DNA from: Venturia oleaginea
Lineage: Eukaryota > Ascomycota > Dothideomycetes > Venturiales > Venturiaceae
DNA: 64,000 nt
NCBI GenBank assembly: GCA_013176395.1
Contig: JABMLP010000022.1
Span: 868,001 to 932,000, forward strand
Reading direction: 5' to 3'
The position numbers and the translations under genes are program-made. Numbering within the stretch: the first letter of the stretch is position 1; each line of letters begins with the position of its first letter. The notes under the pieces are model-generated. The model was given only the letters and a program-made list of their open reading frames with translations, was not told the origin of the DNA and searched no databases. Shown in pieces: positions 32,983 to 44,309 of this stretch.

Positions 32983-33753
32983 TTAGGAGACTGCCTTCTT
33001 AGCCGCAGCAGCAGTGTCCTTGATAGCCTGGCCCTCTGCCTTTGCCTCGTCCTTAATAGTCTCCGTGATTCCTCCCTTCTTCAGAGAATTGTTGTACAGT
33101 GTGATGCGGGTAACTTGGATCGCGCCGACAACTCCCAGTCCGAAGTTGATTGCTGCCAGGCTGTTTGGAATGTTAGCATACATCTGTGCATCCTTTCCAA
33201 GACACAATTGTAGCTCTTACAAGAGGTTCTGCGGCTTGATGATGAAGCACCATCGGGTCCAGATGGCGCCTGTTGATAGAAGAGCGAGATTCTGGTTCAA
33301 AGAGAGGGACTCTGGTGGTTTGGCGAAATCTGCTACGCCTGCCAGGACAATAACCAACTGTTTATACGCTATCAGCTAAGCTTCCGGAAGAGGTCCACGT
33401 CGCGTGAGCTCGCGCTTTGGCTCTGGGAGGAGGGAATCTCGCGAAGAAAAAGATGTACCTTCATAATAGGTGCCCTGCAAAATGTTCATGTTAGCAATTG
33501 CAATTGATCTATGCCTTCCCAACAATATGACGTCCGGCTTTTCAAGGGAGCTTTACCAGAAGTGCACCGTCTTTGGGCCGACCTTACTGTTCCAGAACTT
33601 AGAGAATCCGGTCTCCTCAACTACAGGAGCAGCCTCAGTCGCGGCATATCTGCGTTGAAACCTGAACGGTTGTTGGAACTGTTGGCGGAAGGATGTGCGG
33701 AGGGCCGATATCTGGTGAGTGCGGAGGAGACGGACGGGGACTCGTGGAGGCAT
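32983..33753 (-). CDS. Mitochondrial pyruvate carrier subunit (MPC2/MPC3 type)
   Basis: CDS complement(join(32983..33160,33221..33357,33459..33474,33557..33753)), 175 aa; one exon is 16 nt. The N-terminus (MPPRVPVRLLRTHQ...RFQRRYAATEAAP) is Arg-rich and non-acidic, a mitochondrial presequence. The core has FWNSKVGPKTVHFWAPIMKW-like order: HFW/APIMK/LVIVLAGVADFAKPPESLSLNQN, the MPC signature GAIWTRWCFIIKPQN, then FLAAINFGLGVVGAIQVTRI. The Lys/Ala-rich end is helical. MPC heterodimers import pyruvate through the inner membrane. The longer form with presequence and C-terminal tail fits the MPC2/3 partner rather than MPC1. Confidence 0.92.
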
Positions 33754-35259
33754 GATGGCGGTATTGAGAGGAGATTAAAGAGTAATAGACCGTGTCCAGG
33801 TTATGGAGAGGTCAAGCCGTGATTGAGATTGTTGGAGATTCCTCCCGTGATGGAACTTGAAGCTTCCCCAACAGCCGGACTCCGACGGGCGCATCAACTC
33901 AACAACAACCATATATCCTACATTGGACTACACATACGCACTGGAAATGCAAGATACTAATCGAGGGAACTAATAGCCCTCATAGTCAGCTCGCCAAGTT
34001 TTCTCTTAACACCATACACCTAGGACTATTCTTCCCGTACAAGTTTTCCCAGCCGTAGTTAGACACCGATGCTAACCAAGACCTGGCCATTTCTATCCCA
34101 GCTCGCCAGGAATCCTTGATATTGACGCCCAGCCAATCACAACGTAGTAACTCAATTGAATGAAAGTATGACAAGATTCGTTTTCTGTATCTTTGGACTT
34201 GTAATCACCTGCAACCTCGAACGGCTGCTTACTACTAGGAAGGATCGCTTGGGCACGCTTCGTATTGTAGATTCTATCTCCTTCCACCCGTGTACCTTTA
34301 CCTTTACCAGGTTTTGAGTTTTGCTTACATCTGTTAGTAATTGGCTCAATGGCCTAGATAATGAATATAGGGGCTCGGGCTATCATTCTATTCTCTTAGA
34401 TGATTCACATACTCTATCGCTATACAGCGCAAGACTTCGAGCTTACTAGAAATGCAAAGATATGACCAAGGTCGACACTTCGACCTTGTGCAAACCAACC
34501 AAGAGAAGACATAGAATCATCATTGGCTTTGTAGCCTGCCGATGTGCAAAGCTGACAGATGATGCTCATACCAGTCCCATCTTGAGAATATGGTATATCT
34601 ACTGGATAGGGCCCGATATGCCATTTTGCAATGCGTAGTGGTAGATCGTAACGTCGGTTTCCAACAACTAGTTGCATTTAATGGCGCTGGCGTTTGAGGT
34701 TTCGTCTGCCTCCGAGAATGACAGTCCTTTCTTGGATATCGTTCTGACCCTGGCATACTCTGGCAAGATAATACTTTACTACAATCATTTTTACTTGGAG
34801 GAGGATGTTTTCTTTTCAAATTTCCAAGTCTCATATACGATCACAGAGTGCAATGCGGGATCGCGTTGAGTAGTGTAAAGCAAAGTTTCATCAATTTATC
34901 ATCGAAAGGAGATGGTGATGAGTGGAAAGTAGTCGAATGAGAGTGATGGGAAAAGAGCGGCACCAGGTAATGAAACAACCTTAGTAGCACTAAGATTTTG
35001 ATGAACTGGCAATTACTGAGCCATGAAATATCCGGACTAGACTATTTTGAGGGAATTGAATACAGAAAAAATGCATGAATTTAGACCGAGCTCATACCTA
35101 TCCCTGGGTATCTATGTCCATCAAACCAGCCCTGCGCCAAGCCGAGTACAAACGCCTATCACTATGCTTTATTCAGTTCCCGCAAATAATTTCCTGCGCA
35201 GCCTCGTGCAGACTCATCCAGTTCTCAACCTCTTGCCAGATCGTTCTCCCTCTGTCTCG
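33754..35259. other. Intergenic with possible coding relic
   Basis: 1.5 kb without a supportable gene. On the minus strand at 34420-34760 coding-like pieces appear in two frames (RVRTISKKGLSFSEADETSN; RIAKWHIGPYPVDIPYSQDG) broken by stops, suggesting an old gene fragment I cannot identify. The rest is featureless. Confidence 0.35.
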
Positions 35260-37020
35260 TCAGCAGCATACTTTGGTGATTGCTTTTGCGCAGCCTTGAA
35301 ACGACTCAGGTGAATAGTGTCCGATTGAAAAGAAGAACAAATCATTGGCTTTGTCGCGACGAAAGATGTTCTCGAGTTTCTCTACCTTCTTCTTCGATTT
35401 GGTTCGCTCGTCCTGGTCTTCGCCTTCGGATGCAGAATCGCCTTCTTCGATGACGCGAGCCATTGCTTTCTGCAATTTAGGTTCGCGATCTCTATTGAAG
35501 ATACTCGAGTTCTTGCTAGTCTTCTTAGCCGCAGCGTCCTTGTTGTCATTCTTCTTGTTTTCTTTATCATCAGTTTCAGAAGTTTCCTCTTCGGCTTCGG
35601 TAAAGTTCCACATCAGCTTGACCTCGCCTCGAACGATTGCCGTACCCCATAGAGAACCAAGGACGCTTGGTACCAACCAGAGCAAGGCTGGCTGCGCATG
35701 CTTGAAGATGATCATGACCCAGAGAGTCGTGATCATGCCTACAGTGTAGCCAATCACGCTCGCCCAGAAGTATGTCTTGGGGAAGGCGCCAGTTCGAAGC
35801 AAGTCGGGCCGAGGACCACGATTGGAGAACCAGGAAGAAGTCCAGAAATTCGTCCAGAAATGTTTTCCAGGAGCAATATAGTGAGCAGTCCACACTTGCG
35901 TGCCTTCAACCTTCTCTTTTGTCTTCTGCTGTCGGAGATAGTGAAGATACAAATCGAAGCGAAGAGCCAGACCAACCATCATGCCCGGAATCACAATGTC
36001 GCCCAATCCAAGCATAGAGAAACCAGCCTTGCCGTCCTTGTCTGCTGGTCGGGGAAAGAGTAACTTGATAGGGACTTCTAAATTCGTGGCTACGGTGATC
36101 ATCATTGGAGTATAGAAAACCATGATAATGTCGTAGACGAACAGTCCACAGAGGATAAGATTTCCGATACCGAAAGTAGTAGGAGATATAAGTTGGAGAG
36201 CACTATAGGAGAATGCCCATCCCATCAAATTGGTCAAGTACCATGGCTTGTCGAAGAAGAAGTAGCACCCTGTTGCGATGGACCCGAGAACCACGCCGAT
36301 GATAGTGGATGCAGTGAGATGAGTCCTTGCTGCCACGATGCGATGAACGTAGAATTTGAGAGTGATTTTGTGTCTTGGGAGTTCTCGTATTGTCCAGAGA
36401 AAATCATCGACAGAAGCAGGCAGAGGCAGCTTGCGAAGGACTCCAGGAAGTGGAGAGCTACGTTCTTCGACAACCGTTTCTCCGGCGCCTTGTCTGACTA
36501 GAGCCATTGTACGATTTGTACTGATGGCACGCCAATATCCCTTGCTATCAGCATACCATTTGGGGAAGAAGAATGAGTGGCTAAATTCTACGAGGTCGGC
36601 AAGCAGTTTGCAAATTCCGAAAAATCCCACCGTGGAGAAGTAGTAGTTCAGAACCTTGTTCAGAAGGTTCAAATCCTTCAGCCACTTGATCAGAAAGTAG
36701 AGTCCAGTCAAAGTGATGCCTGCAAATAGCGGCATGTAAAGGGCATCTCTTCGTGAGAATCCCTCCATATGCTGTACTGTGTCCTCTTCTTCATCCTGGC
36801 TGTCCTCCTCTTGACCAAATTCTCCGACGGTCTCGCTTTCGCGTGGATTCGGCTTCGCAGCGGAGGACGGGCGCGAGAGGGAGGCGTGGGCAGCTGTAAT
36901 GATGGGCAGGAGAGATGCGAGGATAACGTGGAGCTCTGTCCATAGGTATGGCTGGATTTTGCTGAAGTTGAAGGCGATGATGCCGGCGATTTCAGCCCAA
37001 AGTCCTGGTTCTGAGGACAT
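35260..37020 (-). CDS. Signal peptide peptidase (intramembrane aspartyl protease)
   Basis: Single exon, 586 aa. It carries the presenilin/SPP catalytic set: YD in LFVYDIIMVFYTPMM (about residue 297), GLGD in MLGLGDIVIPGMM (about residue 341) and the PAL motif in HAQPALLWLVPS (about residue 442). At least seven hydrophobic segments surround them. The N-terminus has a helix (HVILASLLPIITAAHA) and a Ser/Glu-rich loop. The C-terminal ~110 residues are charged and disordered (ETDDKENKKNDNKD). SPPs sit in the ER membrane and cut signal-peptide remnants and tail-anchored proteins. The last residues (GCAKAITKVCC) are atypical; a 3' intron giving a different end cannot be excluded. Confidence 0.92.
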   Translation of the reverse strand: MSSEPGLWAEIAGIIAFNFSKIQPYLWTELHVILASLLPIITAAHASLSRPSSAAKPNPRESETVGEFGQEEDSQDEEEDTVQHMEGFSRRDALYMPLFAGITLTGLYFLIKWLKDLNLLNKVLNYYFSTVGFFGICKLLADLVEFSHSFFFPKWYADSKGYWRAISTNRTMALVRQGAGETVVEERSSPLPGVLRKLPLPASVDDFLWTIRELPRHKITLKFYVHRIVAARTHLTASTIIGVVLGSIATGCYFFFDKPWYLTNLMGWAFSYSALQLISPTTFGIGNLILCGLFVYDIIMVFYTPMMITVATNLEVPIKLLFPRPADKDGKAGFSMLGLGDIVIPGMMVGLALRFDLYLHYLRQQKTKEKVEGTQVWTAHYIAPGKHFWTNFWTSSWFSNRGPRPDLLRTGAFPKTYFWASVIGYTVGMITTLWVMIIFKHAQPALLWLVPSVLGSLWGTAIVRGEVKLMWNFTEAEEETSETDDKENKKNDNKDAAAKKTSKNSSIFNRDREPKLQKAMARVIEEGDSASEGEDQDERTKSKKKVEKLENIFRRDKANDLFFFSIGHYSPESFQGCAKAITKVCC

Positions 37021-37308
37021 GGTGGGCGATGGTAGGTGGGTTGTTTGAGGAGGTAGCTATCTTGTCTTATATTGTGGCATCTTGTGTTTACTGTGTATGG
37101 CTGCGGGAGAGATGGTCCAAGGATTGAGACGTGAGACGCGCCGAATGCAGTTAAGCGATATCGCCTTAATGCCAACAATATCTAATGACGTATAGGGTCA
37201 TACAGTAGTACGGCATAATAGCAAGGAAAAGAGCAAGGCATTAGTATATAGGGATGGGAGCTCGTCTGAGCCATGTAGAATCATATCAATCCAAACTTCA
37301 TTACAAAA

Positions 37309-37760
37309 ATGTCAGAAGAACACAATCACATCAACGTTCCCGCTCCATACAAGGAACAGAAGTCACCCTACAAAGATGAGAATGAGGAGCCAAAAGAGCC
37401 CGAACAAGGTAGATGGAAATGTACTAGAAACATATATACGAGGAGCTAACATATACCACCATAGGCCCCCTCAAATACATCGGTGATCCCCTAGGCAAAG
37501 GCCTTGGAACCGTGTTGAGTCCAGTTGGAGCTGGTCTAGGAAAAGTGACAGGGCCACTCGGTAACGCTGTTGGTGGCATCACAAAACCTGCTCTTGGTCC
37601 ATTTCTGGGCGAGAAGGCAGAGAAGGCAGAGGTTCTTGGAGGCGACAACAAGGACTCGTACGTTCACGGAAAGACAGGCCTTGGAGGACACCTACAAACT
37701 GGAGAAAATCCTTTGGGTTTGAATGAGACAGGCAGCAATGAGTTCGCCAAGGATGATTAA
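37309..37760 (+). CDS. Small glycine-rich conserved-looking protein
   Basis: CDS join(37309..37408,37465..37760), 131 aa; the 56-bp intron (GTAGAT...CTAAC...ATAG) lies after GAG CCC GAA CAA G. The N-terminus is short and charged (MSEEHNHINVPAPYKEQK). The centre is a Gly/Leu/Pro pseudo-repeat (GDPLGKGLGTVLSPVGAGLG, then KVTGPLGNAVGG) and the tail is polar (HLQTGENPLGLNETGSNEF). No signal peptide or domain that I recognise. Regular GLG.V/PVG spacing and a clean intron support a real gene. Its start is 288 bp from the divergent SPP start. Confidence 0.7.
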
Positions 37761-38159
37761 TCATTGTTGTATGGGACACAACGAGTATACGATTTTATGA
37801 GGGAGATGGGCTAGTACATGTGCAGGACATTAGGACAGTTCATTGGACGGCATTGTAAACTTAGGAAGACAACGTATCTATCGTCTTCAAAGATACTATC
37901 AAAAGACTCTTCCAGGCCTCTATTCTAGTGAACTCCAATCCATGCCCGAGGGAAAGTACATGTCCAATTTGGGAAATGTACTGTATCTTGACGAGTCGAG
38001 TCGGCTATCGTACGGAGGTATCTCGCCCGACCCCACTTGAAGCTCTCAACATTTCATCGGAAGCTTGCGTGCGACACATATTGGGCGGAAGTCCGACAAA
38101 GAGTGCCTATACCTCTTCCCATGTCTTCACCTATCTTCCCTTAATTGCAAATCCTCATC
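37761..38159. other. Intergenic, promoter side of the M28B gene
   Basis: About 400 bp, no gene seen. Confidence 0.45.
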
Positions 38160-40715
38160 ATGGCCGACTACCAGCACGACGAGCGCACTCCCCTGCTCGT
38201 CGTAGTCCATTCGCGAAAGCGATATCAGCATAGCACATCGAGAAAATGCTGCTCCACCATTCTTGCCCTCACTTTGTTAATTGTTCTTACTATTTTCCTG
38301 CTGTTCATGTTCATAGTGCCTGACTGTGAAGATCGTCGCAGACACGGCCATCGCAAAGGACCCGATGTCTGTATCCCAAAGCACCCATTCTTCCGAAACG
38401 ACGACGTCCCTATACATATCCAAGAAGAGACCTTTGGATATCCAGAATTGGTGGATACGCTACTTAAAACTCCAGAAGAGAGCAAAGCAAGAGAGTGGAG
38501 CTATTATTACACCTCGGGAACATCTCTTGCCGGCAAGAATATATCCCAAGCAGAGTGGACCAAAGACAAGTGGGTGGAATTTGGCATACCTCAGACGGAA
38601 GTGGTGGCCTATGATATCTATGTCAATTATCCTCTGGGTCACCGATTGGCATTGCTGGAGAAGAGCAAGAAGAGCAAGACTAGCGAAGACGACTCTGCAG
38701 CAGTATCTTCGTGGAAGGTCAAATACGAGGCATCATTGAAGGAAGATGTCCTCGAAGAAGACCCTACAACTAGCTCGCCAGATAGTGTTCCAACTTTCCA
38801 TGGATACTCTGCTTCGGGAAATGTCACTGCTCAATATGTGTACGTCAATTACGGGACGTATGGAGATTTCGAAGATCTTGTCAATGCCAATGTGAGCTTA
38901 AAAGGCAAAATCGCTTTGGCCAAATATGGCCGGATCTTCAGAGGACTAAAGGTAAAAAGAGCGCAAGATGTGGGCATGATTGGGACAATCCTCTACAGTG
39001 ATCCTGGTGACGATGGCGATGTATCTCCAGAACATGGAGACAAACCTTATCCTGAGGGACCCGCTCGCAACCCCAGCAGTGTTCAAAGAGGCTCTGCTGA
39101 ATTTCTCTGTAAGTGTGACCTCAAAACTTGCCACTCCTTGAAGTACACTAACACCACAGCGATCTCTCCTGGTGACCCAACTACTCCAGGCTATCCTTCG
39201 CTTCCAGGAGTTCCGAGACAGCCAGTCAACTTCTCGATTCCTTCCATCCCATCCCTCCCGATATCCTATGTTGATGCACTGCCATTGCTAAAAGCACTAA
39301 ATGGCTATGGCCCAGGAGCCAAAGACTTCAACAAATGGTGGCAAGGTGGAGGCCTAGGCGACAAAGGTGTGAAGTACAACATCGGACCTTCCCCTCCTGA
39401 GCTGGTCCTCAACCTTGTCAACGAACAGGAATACGTCACCACCCCCATGTGGAATGTGGTTGGCATCATTAATGGTACTATCCAAGATGAAGTTGTTATT
39501 TTGGGAAATCATCGTGATGCCTGGATCGTGGGTGGTGCAGGCGATCCTCACAGTGGCTCAGCGGCCATGAATGAGGTGGTCAGAAGTTTTGGAGCTGCGC
39601 TCGCTAAGGGCTGGAAACCACTCCGCACTATTGTGTTTGCCAGCTGGGACGGTGAAGAGTACGGCCTGATCGGCTCTACCGAATGGGTCGAAGAATATCT
39701 GCCTTGGTTGAACGAGACCGCTGTCGCTTACCTCAACGTGGACGTCGGCACGGTTGGTCCACATTTCAAGACAAGCTCCGCGCCTCTGTTGAATCTTGCG
39801 CTGATTGAGACCACGAAACTGGTGCTCTCGCCTAACCAGACTATTGAGAACCAGACAGTTTATGATACTTGGAACAAGCACATTTCCACCATGGGCTCAG
39901 GATCCGACTTCACTGCCTTCCAAGACTACGCTGGTATACTTGTACTATCTACTCTCCCATTGATCATCTACTGACACTATGCTCAAGGCATTCCTTCTCT
40001 AGATATAGGCTTCAGTGTAGGAAAAGACAGCGCCGTTTACCACTATCACAGCAACTACGACAGCTTCCATTGGATGGACACCTATGGAGACCCAGGCTGG
40101 CACTACCACGTCGCCATCGCCAAAATCTGGTCACTCCTCGCAGCAAGAATCGTGGAAACACCCATTCTGCAACTCAACGCCACAGACTATGCTGTCGGAC
40201 TGCGAGTTTACCTCGAATCCGTCAAAGACAAAGCTTTGAACCGAACCTCCGAAGCCAAAGCCGAAAACGAAGAAGCCGCTCGATACAGCGACATGAACGT
40301 CCAAGGCCTCCCGTTCAACATCTCTTTCCATACCCTCGATTTCGTCGTAGCCCGCTTCCACAGCATCTCCCTCGCCTTCGATGCCGAAGCCTCGGCCTTA
40401 CTCACCGATCTCGAGAAAAATCCTTTACCATGGTGGAAATGGTGGTCCAAAGTTAAGCAAGCCCAACATATCAAGTCTGTCAATGACAAGTACAAGTTCT
40501 TGGAGCGACAGTTTCTGTACGAGAAGGGATTGGATGGGCGACCATGGTTTAAGCATGTTGTTTTTGCGCCGGGGAAGTGGACGGGGTATTCTGGGGCTAC
40601 GTTCCCGGGACTTGTGGAGGCGGTTGAGGCGGGTGATTTGGCGGGTGTTTATAGATGGATGGGACATATTACGGGGATTATTGCGCATGCGACGAAGACT
40701 TTGGAGGGGAAGTGA
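38160..40715 (+). CDS. Glutamate carboxypeptidase II-like protein (M28B, transferrin-receptor fold)
   Basis: CDS join(38160..39108,39160..39933,39988..40715), 816 aa. Type II membrane protein: cytoplasmic MADYQHDERTPLL, a Cys/basic patch, then one TM helix (TILALTLLIVLTIFLLFMFIV). A PA-like insert follows (VNYGTYGDFEDLVNANVSLKGKIALAKYG). The co-catalytic zinc site is present: NHRDAW, GDPHSGSAAMNE, SWDGEEYGLIGSTEW, YLNVDVG and YHYHSNYDSFHWM. The C-terminal helical dimerisation domain closes the protein. Relatives (NAALADase/PSMA, yeast Vps70) are vacuolar or surface peptidases. Both introns (51 and 54 nt) are multiples of three; the first has no stop codon, so an unspliced form would read through it. 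Start at 38160 preferred over an in-frame ATG five codons upstream. Confidence 0.92.
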
Positions 40716-41404
40716 ATGTGGGGTGTTGTTGATGTGGGTATTTGGATGAGAATGGATTGGAAATCTATAGACGTAGTGTTCTTTCATTAGATCTAAGAGA
40801 GGAGTAATAACAGCTCGAGTTAAAGTTTGGCTTTGAATTTGGAGAGGTAGAGGTGTATTCGCTCGCCACATCAGCACTATCACGATCCGTCCTACCTAAC
40901 AACCATCTCCTCCAAACGCGAAATATCTATAAAAGCAGTTCTCGTTCCTTCCTCGCTGACGCTACCCCTTTCTAACCGCAACACGGGGAACTCACTCGAA
41001 GGCAGGCAACATCAGTAATAGCTATGCAGAGTGATCTGTTTACCGGATAGCAGGTAGAAAGTCAAAGGCAAGGTCTTGAACATCTCACCCGTCACTATCA
41101 ATTGGTGAATCGAAGACGAATGGGTTGAAAATAAATGGCACATCAGCGTTGATGAATCTGAAACTCATGAGCCCACTTGAGCCATTGGTCGAAAGGAAAA
41201 GGGATGTATCTTAATCATGCTATTGATGATTTGGTTTACGAAGCTGGTGGGATCATCTTCGCTGCTCTCATTCTATCGAAAACTATGCTCCAGGTCTTTA
41301 GTGGTGTTCTCTCCTCCTCGAATCCTGTGGCGTACATCTTCGTCATGTCGTATTGTCTGTCGAAGTCACTATTTTTCGAGGTTAGCAGAGGACCGACTCT
41401 GGAT
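40716..41404. other. Convergent 3' region
   Basis: Between the M28B gene and the converging PRISE gene. No supported gene. Confidence 0.45.
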
Positions 41405-42569
41405 CTATCCGCTGGGGAAGAAAGAGTATGAACTTGGAGACACGTACAACTGCGTCAACAAAAAGTATTCGAAGCCGACAAACGTTATCGGCGAATCTGC
41501 TTTGCCCGTCGACAGGCCAAATTTATTTTCCAATTCCTCCCATGTCGCGAAGTTATCTTTGATGTATCTTCGTACCTCGAATGGATTTTCAGCTGGAGGT
41601 GGTGTACCCTTGAGACCAAAATAGGAACATATCGCTGGCCACTTAGTTTCCCAACTCGATGCATACTTTGCATCAGCAACATTATATCCCTCACCTTTCA
41701 CGGATGGTGGAAGAGTAAGGGAGAGATGCAAAGTCTGACGCGCAATCATATCAGAACTCGAGTCGATGGATTTGGCGACCCATGCTTTTGCACTTCCAGG
41801 GTAAGGACATTCCGCGCTCTCTCCATTAATCGCTCGATAGAGCGATAGGAAAACTGCCAGGGAAGTGCCAAGGGAGTAGAAATTCTGATTTGGAACGAAG
41901 CCTATGATAACATCGGGACGCGTTTCAGCCCAGTTCCAACTTTTCTCTTTCGCGAAAGTGGTGAGCCAATCAAGTTGAGGGTGGTAGAAGAGGCCATTAT
42001 AATGAGATGCTTTTATTCGAGGCATTGATTCTGCGAGGGGCGTGTGGATTCCTGGTGTTCCACCGTAAGAGGGATCTGTGGCGATGAGGTGGCATGCGTA
42101 CATCTTTGCGCCTGTTTGTAGGACTACAAACTCTAGAGCCGGGGATAGGTTGTCCATTGCGATGGTGGAGCGTTTGAACATTGCCACGGCATCCTTCAAT
42201 TCTTGGGTGAAGTCTGTGGAGGCTTTGTAGGCTACTTGCTGTTAGTATATCTGATTTATCCATCTCTCTTGGGGAAAGACTGCTCGTGCCTAGGTAGTAC
42301 ACATGTGTGACCTTCTCTATTCCCTCTACTTTGGTTCTGAGCTCTTCCTCCAGATCTTTTTGACTCCCTTTCAGTAAGTCAATACCAGAGACGATATCCA
42401 ACCGTAGATCATGAGGCCAATGCGAGTCTTTCTGGCTCAATGGACGGTTGGTGAGAGCATGGACTTTGTCCCAGATTCCCTCCTTTGGGTAATCCGTCAA
42501 GATCTCATTGACGATAGACCATCCTGTCACTCCAGAAGCACCAAGCACGAGTGCGACCTTGCCAGGCAT
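41405..42569 (-). CDS. PRISE-type (progesterone 5-beta-reductase/iridoid synthase-like) SDR
   Basis: CDS complement(join(41405..42231,42290..42569)), 368 aa. The N-terminal dinucleotide loop is LVLGASGVTGWSIVNEIL, followed by the atypical-SDR segments ALTNRPLSQKD (cofactor arginine motif) and VTHVYYLAYKAS. LQTGAKMYACHL, then FYHPQLDWL and the conserved ETRPDVIIGFVPNQ follow, all typical of PRISE reductases, which reduce activated C=C bonds of enones with NADPH. Fungal members often sit in secondary-metabolite or xenobiotic loci. The single intron appears to be GC-AG (GCACGA...TACTAACAG...AAGTAG, 58 nt); only this junction restores the family sequence L-AYKA. Confidence 0.88.
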
Positions 42570-43255
42570 CTTGAATTGTAAAAGAGGAATAAAAGACGTG
42601 GGTGTTGAGTTGTAGATTCGCACAACGGTAACGACGACAGTAGATTGTGAAGATATGAGAAACACTGGAATCTTGCTTGGAAAGTCCGTGTGCACGCATC
42701 ATGGGTGCATGCCCATTGTAGGGTCGTCTGCAATACCATGGTCGTACAGGCCGCTACCCACGTTCGTATAGTTCGCCGACAGTTAGTGGCATGAGGGTTG
42801 CAGTGGATACAGAGGTCCAATGTCCGCAGTTGTAAAGGTGAGCGCGAGCCAATATTTAGGAGTCTACGGGATCTTACAAATCATAATATTTTCTTATCCT
42901 CCTTGGCAAAGAAAATTTAATATTCTCTACGAACTGAAGTATATTTAGTGCAGATTTGAACGACTCTAGAATATGAGGTTATTGGTGTAGGATTACCGTA
43001 GCTGTATGGATATTGCCGACTTCAGGGGTCCCTGTAGTATTCAGCAGATTACTAATCAATCCTTTTGTTCATTTCAGTACAATCAATATCAAAGTTCCCG
43101 CAGCGAAGCTACCGCAATCAAAAACTCGAGTAGGCCGAAAACAAAAGAATGTCAATCATAGGATTCAACTACCAGCCTCTCGTTTGAAGTCAAAAATTGG
43201 ACACTTCTGAGGAACCTAGGATAGCGAGATATTTGATTATGTGCACGTTGAAAAC
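42570..43255. other. Intergenic, no supported gene
   Basis: Upstream of the PRISE gene and downstream of an aldehyde dehydrogenase relic. Short frames only. Confidence 0.45.
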
Positions 43256-43780
43256 TTAACACGTCAGATTGATCATAATAGTCTTTGGCTCCGTGAATGC
43301 CCTCAGAGCATGAATTCCACATTCGCGCCCCAAGCCATTCTCTTTACTCCCTCCAAACGGTGCATTCATCATCATGAGCGAAACGCAATTGACACCTACC
43401 ATACCCGAGTCAAACTCACTAGCCACCCTCAGCGCTTTGTTGACATCTTGTGTGAAAACTAGAAATTGTTAGTATTTTACAACAGAGGAGGAATACACAT
43501 CTCCAACATCTTTGACCTTGGAAAGCATAGCTTCTTTGTACTTTTGAATAAACTCGTCGTAGATTCCTTCTTGAACGTACACACGGGAGGCCGAGAGGAC
43601 CGAGAGCGAGAGAAGCAAGAGGTGTTTTCTCAGATGGCTTTAAATGAAGGCATTTCCTGTTGCCAGGGCTGGCGCTGCCTTGAAACCCACTGTTGCAAGT
43701 GCCGAATTTGCTGGAGACGTTGAGAAGTCTTTCAGACAGGGAAGAAGCTGGTATTGAGATCGAGGTCAAGAACAGGGAGA
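43256..43780 (-). pseudogene. Aldehyde dehydrogenase relic
   Basis: Minus-strand fragments in order: FKAAPALATGNAFI and, shifted by frame, KPSEKTPLASLALGPL (the ALDH cofactor-site region). A jump over the whole catalytic centre follows, then SRVYVQEGIYDEFIQKYKEA, an intron remnant (GTGTAT...ACTAAC...TTCTAG), then FTQDVNKALRVASEFDSG, MNAPFGGSKENGLGREC and AFTEPKTIMIN before a stop at 43256. The N-terminal third and the catalytic Glu/Cys region are missing, and at least one frameshift is present. Clearly a dead copy. Confidence 0.85.
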
Positions 43781-44309
43781 GTTAGCTTTCTGGACAAAGG
43801 AAGACAACGAATGACGCGGGACCAAAGACGTTCGGCCTGAGCAGACAGTACTCCCATAGCGGCTGTTCTGTTGGGGAGTGTGTTGTCCAGACTGCGAAAA
43901 GGTGGGGGTATGGCCTCGGCGTTTAGAAGCTAAGCTCTCTTTTCTAGTGGTAGCTCCGTAGTGGCTGGCATGGGCGCCTGGCTGAAGTCTTTCGACAGAG
44001 AAATCTTCTGCCAGCAACAACTAACCTGACTTCTTCTTCCATGACCGCAATTGCTCTTCTACTGGGCCAGTCATACCGTCCATTATAAGGGCAAAACTTG
44101 GCCACCTCCATGACTGATGCCGACACTACCCCACACAGCTCCGCACCACCTCCACTCTGTTTATGGATCGCTACTCCGTACACATCCAGTTGCGGAGCTT
44201 GCGGGATGTGGCTATCTAAGTAGTTGAAAGTTCCCTCCTGTCCCGGGTCTCCAGACAATCAACTGAACTTTTTACATTCACATCGAGTTTGATCCTCCTT
44301 TAGTACGAA
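43781..44309. other. Intergenic, possible relic
   Basis: Minus-strand frames at 43766-44258 read as possible protein but match nothing I know. They may be the scrambled 5' end of the aldehyde dehydrogenase relic. Confidence 0.3.
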
